This document shows positions 57,545 through 64,000 of a stretch of 64,000 nucleotides of DNA, in pieces. Position numbers and translations under genes: made by a program. This stretch comes from Protonemura montana (lineage: Eukaryota; Arthropoda; Insecta; Plecoptera; Nemouridae). A model generated the notes under the pieces. It saw nothing but the letters and a program-made list of their open reading frames with translations. It searched no databases and had not been told where the DNA came from. Position 1 is the first letter of the stretch, and each line of letters opens with the position of its first letter. The stretch is from assembly GCA_947568835.1 (NCBI GenBank), contig CANOQG010000019.1, forward strand, positions 1 through 64,000, given 5' to 3'.

Positions 57545-58205
57545 TTTTACAGGCTTTGTCTTGAGAACAGAAAAGGGGTTAAGCAGGCTTTGTCAATCAC
57601 AAGGAGGGCGTTTAGCAGTCTTTGTCTTAAAAACAGGGAGGGCGTTTTACAGGCTTTGTCAAGAGTTCAGTTAAGGGCGTTTAGCAGGCTTTGTCACGAG
57701 CACAGGGAGGGCATTTAGCAAATTTTTTCTGAAGCACAGGGAGGGCGTTAAGCAGGCTTTGTCTCAAGCACAGTTTAGGGCGTTTAGCAGGCTTTGTTTT
57801 AAGCACAGGTAGGGCGTTTAGCATGCTTCAACTTGAGCACAGAGAAAGCGTTTTGCAGGCTTTGTCTTGAGCATATGGAGGGTGTTTAGCAGGCTTTCTC
57901 TCTAGCAGAGGGAGTGCGTTTAGCAGGCCTTTTTCTCCAGCACAGGGAGGGCGTTAAGCATGCTCTGTCTAAAGAATAGGGAGGGCGTTTAGCATGCTTT
58001 CTCTCAAACTCAGGTAAGCTCAGGTAAGCTCAGGGCGTTTAGCATGCTTTGGGGCATTTAGACGGCTTCGTCATGAGCACAGTGGTGCAGCTAGCAGTCT
58101 TTGTCTTGAGCACAGGGAGGGCGTTTGGAAGTCTTTGTCTTTAGCACAGAGAGGGCGTGTAGCAGGCTTGTCTCAAGCACAGGAATAACGTTTAGCTCAG
58201 CTTGC
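57545..58205. repeat. 34-bp minisatellite (about 19 units)
   Basis: The unit GGGAGGGCGTTTAGCAGGCT followed by TTGTCTCAAGCACA repeats about 19 times with moderate divergence and small length changes. It abuts the third 41-bp satellite array. Confidence 0.88.
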
Positions 58206-59372
58206 GCTCAACCAGCCAGCTGATCTCAAAGATCATGCTTAGAGCATAGGATTCAGTCAGCTGATCTCAAATAACCTGAATAGAACATAGGATCCAGTCA
58301 GCTGATCACAAATAACCTGGATATAGCATAGGATCCAGCCAGCTGATCTCAAATAACCTGGATAGAGCATAGGATCCAGCCAGCTGATCTCTTATAACCT
58401 GGATAGAGCATAGGATCCAGTCAGCTGATCTCAAATAACCTGGATAGAGCATAGGATCCAGTCAGCTGATCTCAAATAACCTGGATAGAGCATAGGATCC
58501 AGTCAGCTGATCTCAAATAACCTGGATAGAGCATAGGATCCAGCAAGCTGATCTCAAATAACCTGGATAGAGCATAGGATCCAGTCAGCTGATCTCAAAT
58601 AACCTGAATAGAGCATAGGATCCAGCCAGCTGATCTCAAATAACCTGTATAGAGCATAGGATCCAGCCAGCTGATCTCAAATAACCTGCATAGAACATAG
58701 GATCCAGTCAGCTGATCACAAATAACCTGAATAGAGCATAGGATCCAGTCAGCTGATACCAAATAACCTGAATAGAGCATAGGATCCAGCCAGCTGATCT
58801 CAAATAACCTGGATAGAGCATAGGATCCAGCAAGCTGATCTCAAATAACCTGGATAGAACATTGGATCCAGTCAGCTGATCTCAAATAACCTGAATAGAA
58901 CATAGGATCCAGCCAGCTGATCTCAAATAACCTGGATAGAGCAAAGGATCCAACCAGCTGATCTCTTATAACCTGGATAGAGCATAGGATCCAGCCAGCT
59001 GATCTCAAATAACCTGAATAGGGCATAGGATCCAGTCAGCTGATCTCAAATAACCTGGATAGAGCATAGGATCCAGTCAGCTGATCTCAAATAACCTGGA
59101 TAGAGCATAGGATCCAGTCAGCTGATCTCAAATAACCTGGATAGAGCATAGGATCCAGCCAGCTGATCTCAAATAACCTGGATAGAGCATAGGATCCAGT
59201 CAGCTGATCTCAAATAACCTGAATAGAGCATAGGATCCAGTCAGCTGATCTCAAATAACATGGATACAGCTTAGGATCCAGCCAGCTGATCTCAAGTTAC
59301 ATGGAGAGGACATAGGATCCAGCCAACTGATCTCAAGTAACCTGGACAGAGCATAGGATCCAGCCAGCTGAT
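58206..59372. repeat. 41-bp satellite array 3 (about 28 units)
   Basis: The same 41-base unit as the arrays at 6477 and 53205. Runs of identical monomers (for example 58420-58530 and 59040-59160) point to recent local expansion. Confidence 0.92.
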
Positions 59373-60087
59373 GAAAATTGAAGTCGGGCAATCCATTGTT
59401 GGCAACAGGTAGGAGTCCCTAAAAGTGACACTCGCCACGTGCTTTCACCACTTTTAGCAATTGAACTTGATAACTTGCAATTGTATATTGATGTAATAAT
59501 TGCGAAATCTGGACAGAATCTTGACCACACGATTTATTTTAAAAGCAATGCTAATGTTAAAAATGGGCGAGTAAAACGCAATCTATGAATGCGATATTGT
59601 CTCAATCATTGGCACGCATCTGGGTAAGGAATTCCTTCCTGCGTAAAAGTCGCTAGGAATTTAGTGCGTAGTAAGCAAGTGAATCCTTACTTGTTTGAGA
59701 GGAACAAAGAATTGTAAAATGAAAGGGACAAAGAATGTGAAACATGTGCACGTGTTGTTTGGATGTTGTGTCCATGTTTTATTGATGAGATGGAGCCGAG
59801 GAAACTGCGTTGTAAAGTGAGACAAGCAAACTTTATTGCGATGTCAAATTGCTGGCGTGAGATATTACAGATTGTCTGGGAAAAACCCACCTCGATCCTT
59901 GACAACACAAAGAAGACGTCGGACCCGCACTTCATCTTAACCATGTGTTCGACTCAACAATTCAATGTTTCAAACCCAAGACGAGGAAGTTTCAAAGTTA
60001 GAAACCAAGAGTAACCATGAGGCAAACCAAACCACACCCAACACAATGCACAAAGCTTCTCCAGTTTGCTTTGTGCATTCTACTGAA
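59373..60087. other. No recognised gene
   Basis: A plus-strand frame at 59763-60014 (EMEPRKLRCKVRQANFIAMS) has no family I recognise and a non-ATG or uncertain start. Nothing else was supported. Confidence 0.35.
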
Positions 60088-60348
60088 CTTGGGAGTTAAG
60101 CAACACTGCGCTGGGTCACCGTATTGGATGGGTGACCATCATACACATGACCAGTTCTGTTCGGGAGAGAGGTTGGAGGGATGAAAGTTAAGCAACACTG
60201 CGCTGGGTCAGGTATTGGATGGGTGACCATCATTCACATGACCAGTTCTGTTTGGGAGAGAGGTTGGAGGGATGAAAGTTAAGCAACACTGCGCTGGGTC
60301 AGGTATTGGATGGGTGACCATCATACACATGACCAGTTCTGTTGGGAG
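60088..60348 (+). repeat. 5S-derived array I (about 3 units)
   Basis: Three units. The first carries GGGTCACCGTATTGGATGGG, a variant shared with the first unit of array G near 48437, suggesting that first units belong to one edge type. Confidence 0.85.
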
Positions 60349-60480
60349 AGCGTAAAGTGCGGCTCTGTTTTCTGCGCCTCAACGATTGTTTTGTGCGGCT
60401 CTGTTTTGTGCGGCCCTGCAAACTGGTTTTGGGATTGTGCGGCTGTGGAAACTGCAGCCGTGTATACTGCGCCCCGACTG
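60349..60480. repeat. Imperfect GTGCGGCTCTGTTTT repeats
   Basis: Several irregular copies of GTGCGGCTCTGTTTTGTGCG follow the 5S-derived array. This looks like a short degenerate tandem repeat, possibly subterminal sequence of an element. Confidence 0.5.
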
Positions 60481-60619
60481 GCGACTGATGTTTTTGAGAC
60501 GGGCTTAATAATCTCCTCCCCTACCATAGTACGTCACGTGTTGTTACTTGGGCAACCCATTCAACTTCAACGTCTTGCTGGCAAGTGTTAACAAGGCGTT
60601 TGCAATAAAAGCTATCAAT

Positions 60620-60722
60620 TGACAGATTGACGACGCATTGACGCGACTTATGGAACAGATTGACGACGCATTGACGTGACTTAGGGAACAGATTGACGAC
60701 GCATTGACGTGACTTAGGGATA
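60620..60722. repeat. 33-bp tandem repeat (3 units)
   Basis: The unit AACAGATTGACGACGCATTG followed by ACGTGACTTAGGG occurs three times with minor changes. Confidence 0.85.
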
Positions 60723-62760
60723 AGGGTTGGCTGCGCGTGGGATTAAAGCGCTTTGCAAGTCATCAATGTAGTAACCGCTAAGGAAAGAAAAGCTTCGAAA
60801 AGTAAATTTACACTCGTTGTCTAATTGTGATCCGAATTGTGATGTTTAACGAACGCACTGTTTTAATAACTGGGATTGTTGCACTGGGCTCATGGTGTCG
60901 GTGAATGAATGGATGATATTGAGCCTATAATGTTATATAGAAGACTTTATTCCCATATTGGAGCGCCCTCTGGTAGCAAACAATAAGATAATGCTAAATA
61001 TATTTCTAATTGAATGAGCGAGGGAAGCGAGCAAAATCCTCTCAATTACACTGCTCTAAAAATCACTTGTCTGTGTGTGTGTGTGTGTGTGACTGTTTAG
61101 AGCAAAGAATAATTTCAACACAAGGAATATACATTTGCGGCCCCAAAATTGCGTCAAAAACCGCATCTATTGTTGATTGGTAACAACTCAAATCAAAAAC
61201 TCATCTTAAATCGCTCATCCTTACTACGCGAAAAGGTGATCGAAGCGTTTATTGGTTGGTGTAGATACTGTGACAATGTTGCCAGAACGGGGTACCCTTT
61301 TTCCTACAACAAAACAATTGCATAATTTCTGTCTGTAACATGTCATAAAGCAACCTTCACAACGCAAATGTCAATGTAATGCTGCAACTAAATAAGTGCA
61401 TACTCAGAGCTAATCCAGGACAAAATTTTATTAGAGGATCATATCTAAATTCTGTACAAGTGAAGTGTCTAATTTCATTAACTCTTGATGTATTTTTAGA
61501 GAGAATATCTTTACCGAGATTAGATGATCGGTGAGGGACTGCAAACTAGATTTAGATATGATAACCCAGGCGTTGACAGAAGTAATTCCAGTTTTGTCGA
61601 ACGAAAATACAAGTCCCACCGTGAGAGTAAACATCACGTGTAGAGATTGATTTAAGTTGGAAGCCCAGTAGAACAATTATTGAATAAAGATTGTATTGAA
61701 ATTGTATTAATACAATTTCCTTCGTTCGTTTTTACCCAATGTTCTGAGAAAGTAATTTTATTTACATCCAAGTTGAAGTTTTTAATTGCTTTAAATAATT
61801 CAGTGATTTTAAAATGGATTGAACGGTTATATTGATACAACATTGTAAAGGTATGGTATTTAATTTTCCTAGCCGACGTGTTTGAGTGAATATTTTTGAG
61901 ATTGTTATCTATCCACTGCGGTGAACAAAGTGCGCTCTTTAGGGGAAGGTACTGTCATTGTCATTGAATCTTTAAAGAGCGCACTGCAGGTCGGGAGACC
62001 CTAACTAAAATACCTGCTCCCTAATATCGTTTGGCAGCATCATCTGGCCGATTGGTCAAACAATCTTTGGTCGATCCCACGCCTCGAAGCCTGTCAATCT
62101 TTTGCAGATGTTACTCCGTAACATTCCGAATATTCATAACGGTATCTATGATATATCCACTAGCGAAATTGAAATTTCGTCGCTGTTTCTGTCGTCATCT
62201 GGGTAGTCATCTCCGAATTCCACTCCATCATTAAAAATATAATCTTGATCTTGAGAGTTGAGAGTGTTTGATTTGACTTGGAATAAAATACCCCAAAACA
62301 CATAAATGCTAGTCATTTGACATCAGTAGTAACGCCACCTGATTGGTCAGAATTTTGCTGTTATAAGCAGGGGCGGCTCGTGAGGGAGGGCTGCGGGGCG
62401 GCTGCCCTCCCTAGCATTTTCGACAGAATAAAAGTATAATTGTTATTATTATAATAATTATAAGTGTTGGTAAGACGAAGGGGTTCAGAGCCAGTAGATG
62501 ATGGTGTGGTTGAAAACGGTTTTTGCTCTGTTGAATGGTTTTTAGGTCCTAAAAAGGACCGTGTCGGTGGTCGACGTTTCGCCAGCGTTGGCGCTGGCAT
62601 TCTCAAGACTGTGATGTGCAGCTGGTGTTGTCTGCTTTTTTATTTGTTTTGCGTTTTTTGCGCTACTTTTTGGCTCGTATAGATTTGTAAAAACTTTTTG
62701 ACTTTTTTTAAAAAACATTATCGGTAGAACGCATTAATGCCGAACCGAATGTGTAACCGA
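60723..62760. other. 2-kb stretch without recognised gene
   Basis: Short frames on both strands match no family I recognise. A TG dinucleotide run lies at about 61072-61090. A 12-bp inverted pair GTGCGCTCTTTA/TAAAGAGCGCAC spans about 61930-61984. CAGGGGCGGCTCGTGAGG at 62368 resembles a hAT-type end, but no partner end was found. Confidence 0.35.
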
Positions 62761-62810
62761 ACCGGGATATGAACCCGGGACCTCCCAGTTGTTGGCCGGG
62801 TTTTATATTT
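62755..62810 (-). other. tRNA-like T arm with B-box-like motif
   Basis: On the minus strand, CCGGGTTCATATCCCGG forms a perfect 5-bp T stem with a 7-base loop and a near B box (GGTTCATATCC). No complete cloverleaf could be fitted upstream. It may be a SINE fragment or a tRNA relic. Confidence 0.35.
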
Positions 62811-62886
62811 GTATGTAAAGCTTTCACATTGCACTGTTAATATTCAAAATATTCATCATAATATGAAGTAATGCTGTGATTACAAA

Positions 62887-63144
62887 ATGTCGAACATTGT
62901 GTCAAAGTTCGGCAAGACCGTTCTGTTCACAACAATGAAGTGCGACCCAAAGAAGCGGCCTGAATATGAAGACAAACTCGTGGCGTTTGAAACAATTGAC
63001 TACCGATCCGATCTCACTGCCCTCTCGAACCCGTGCCAGAGATTGAATTCATTTAGACGTACGATGGTTTTACATTTGAAATTAAACGTTCCGTGTAATT
63101 TAATAATTTTAAGTGAATCAACACCTTGTTCTCCTTTCAGTTAA
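62887..63144 (+). CDS. Hypothetical protein or exon at the palindrome edge
   Basis: An 85-codon frame from an ATG at 62887 encodes MSNIVSKFGKTVLFTTMKCD and a charged stretch (PKKRPEYEDKLVAFE). I recognise no domain. CTCCTTTCAG just before 63141 resembles a splice acceptor, so the frame's last residues might be intron-derived. The frame ends within a few bases of the left end of the visible inverted repeat (63139). An inverted copy may lie beyond the window. Confidence 0.25.
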   Translation: MSNIVSKFGKTVLFTTMKCDPKKRPEYEDKLVAFETIDYRSDLTALSNPCQRLNSFRRTMVLHLKLNVPCNLIILSESTPCSPFS

Positions 63145-64000
63145 TCTTGCAATACTAGCGGACAAAATAAGTACAATATTTGCTAGACTTGAGCTGGTTT
63201 CAAGTTCTAAGGTAAATTGAGCAGAACGGAATGCGATATTTACAAGATAATACTACATGACAGAATAAACATATGCAAATAAATCTTCAAGGGGTGGAAG
63301 GCATGGTAAGAGATAGAAGATATATGATATTTGGGAGATTCCATCCTGTCAAGGTACCCATGCATAACGCCATAGCAAAGTAATTCCAGGCAGCCGTGTC
63401 AGGACAATCAGAGATTACACGAGAAGAGCCAAGTGCCGGGGCAAAAAAACATCAGAAGCTATGAATGTCTCACAGCCAGTTTGATGACCCACCAATATTG
63501 TTTTCGCGGAAAGTCGCAAGAATAATTCAAAGCAATTTGACAGCAATTGAATAACAAAACGTAGTCAATGTTTGTTATTCAATTGCTGAAACGTTTTGTC
63601 AAATTGCTTTGAATTATTCTTGCGACTTTCCGCGAAAACAATATCGGTGGGTCATCAAACTGGCTGTGAGACATTCATAGTTTCTGATGTTTTTTTGCCC
63701 CGGCACTTGGCTCTTCTCGTGTAATCTCTGATTGTCCTGACACGGCTGCCTGGAATTACTTTGCTATGGCGTTATGCATGGGTACCTTGACAGGATGGAA
63801 TCTCCCAAATATCATATATCTTCTATCTCTTACCATGCCTTCCACCCCTTGAAGATTTGTTTGCATATGTTTATTCTGTCATGTAGTATTATCTTGTAAA
63901 TATCGCATTCCGTTCTGCTCAATTTACCTTAGAACTTGAAACCAGCTCAAGTCTAGCAAATATTGTACTTATTTTGTCCGCTAGTATTGCAAGATTAACT
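63139..64000. repeat. Near-perfect long palindrome (arms ~404 bp)
   Basis: Bases 63139-63542 are the reverse complement of 63597-64000 with the same length and only a few substitutions, for example near 63281, 63455 and 63493. The central 54 bases contain a second 16-bp inverted pair (GCAATTGAATAACAAA and its complement) around 12 bases, plus a 10-base asymmetric part. The right arm reaches the window edge, so the true arms may be longer. Confidence 0.95.

Noticed and set aside
62368..62450. hAT-type element starting CAGGGGCGGCTCGTGAGG
   Set aside because: Only one end was found; without a partner end or 8-bp duplication it is not listed as an element.

Overview
This window looks like repeat-dominated nuclear DNA of an invertebrate animal; the phylum cannot be fixed from sequence alone. 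The reasons are the tRNA-like sequences with eukaryotic internal promoters, jockey/CR1-type LINE fragments, THAP-domain transposases of the Kolobok and P superfamilies, PIF/Harbinger and hAT ends, and many minisatellites. No intact host housekeeping gene was recognised. Almost every recognisable coding stretch belongs to a transposable element, and most are broken by stops, frameshifts or deletions.

Layout. 1-1561: unassigned, with a GATC-rich palindromic patch. 1562-7803: a 5S-rRNA-derived tandem array, a 12-bp repeat expansion, a block that recurs at 50.6-55.2 kb, a 41-bp satellite array and a 35-bp minisatellite. 7804-9374: no gene seen. 9375-10982: 5S-derived units, a tRNA-Leu-like head and a tRNA-Gly-like sequence. 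11404-15634: a 4.2-kb element with roughly 560-bp terminal inverted repeats (TIRs); its unoccupied target is visible near 42.95 kb. 17.1-19.3 kb: a decayed LINE sitting inside a 5S-derived unit. 20.3-21.0 kb: a 50-bp minisatellite, followed by a retrotransposon protease relic. 27.1-28.1 kb: a short Harbinger-like element with a MADF exon.

29779-32935 is the most interesting region. It is a TTAA-flanked Kolobok-like transposon with perfect 35-bp TIRs. It encodes a broken THAP transposase on the minus strand and an intact 200-residue protein on the plus strand that resembles the cytoplasmic ballast domain of P2X7 receptors. 33691-35628: a hAT-like element containing a LINE fragment. 37.6-39.6 kb: a P-element/THAP9-like transposase pseudogene. 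40274-47728: a foldback-like structure whose inverted arms carry 15-bp tandem repeats; its right arm is interrupted by a second Kolobok-like element (45628-47529). 48.4-55.2 kb: 5S-derived, 50-bp and 41-bp repeat arrays, a composite of blocks also present at 1.6-7.3 and 19.6-21.0 kb. 56.3-57.5 kb: a LINE inserted in a 34-bp minisatellite. 58.2-59.4 kb: more 41-bp satellite. 63139-64000: a near-perfect inverted repeat with about 404-bp arms that reaches the window edge.

The genes do not form a cellular pathway. The window is a nest of insertions, tandem arrays and segmental copies. The repeated 5S internal-promoter segment and the 41-bp satellite are its dominant themes.
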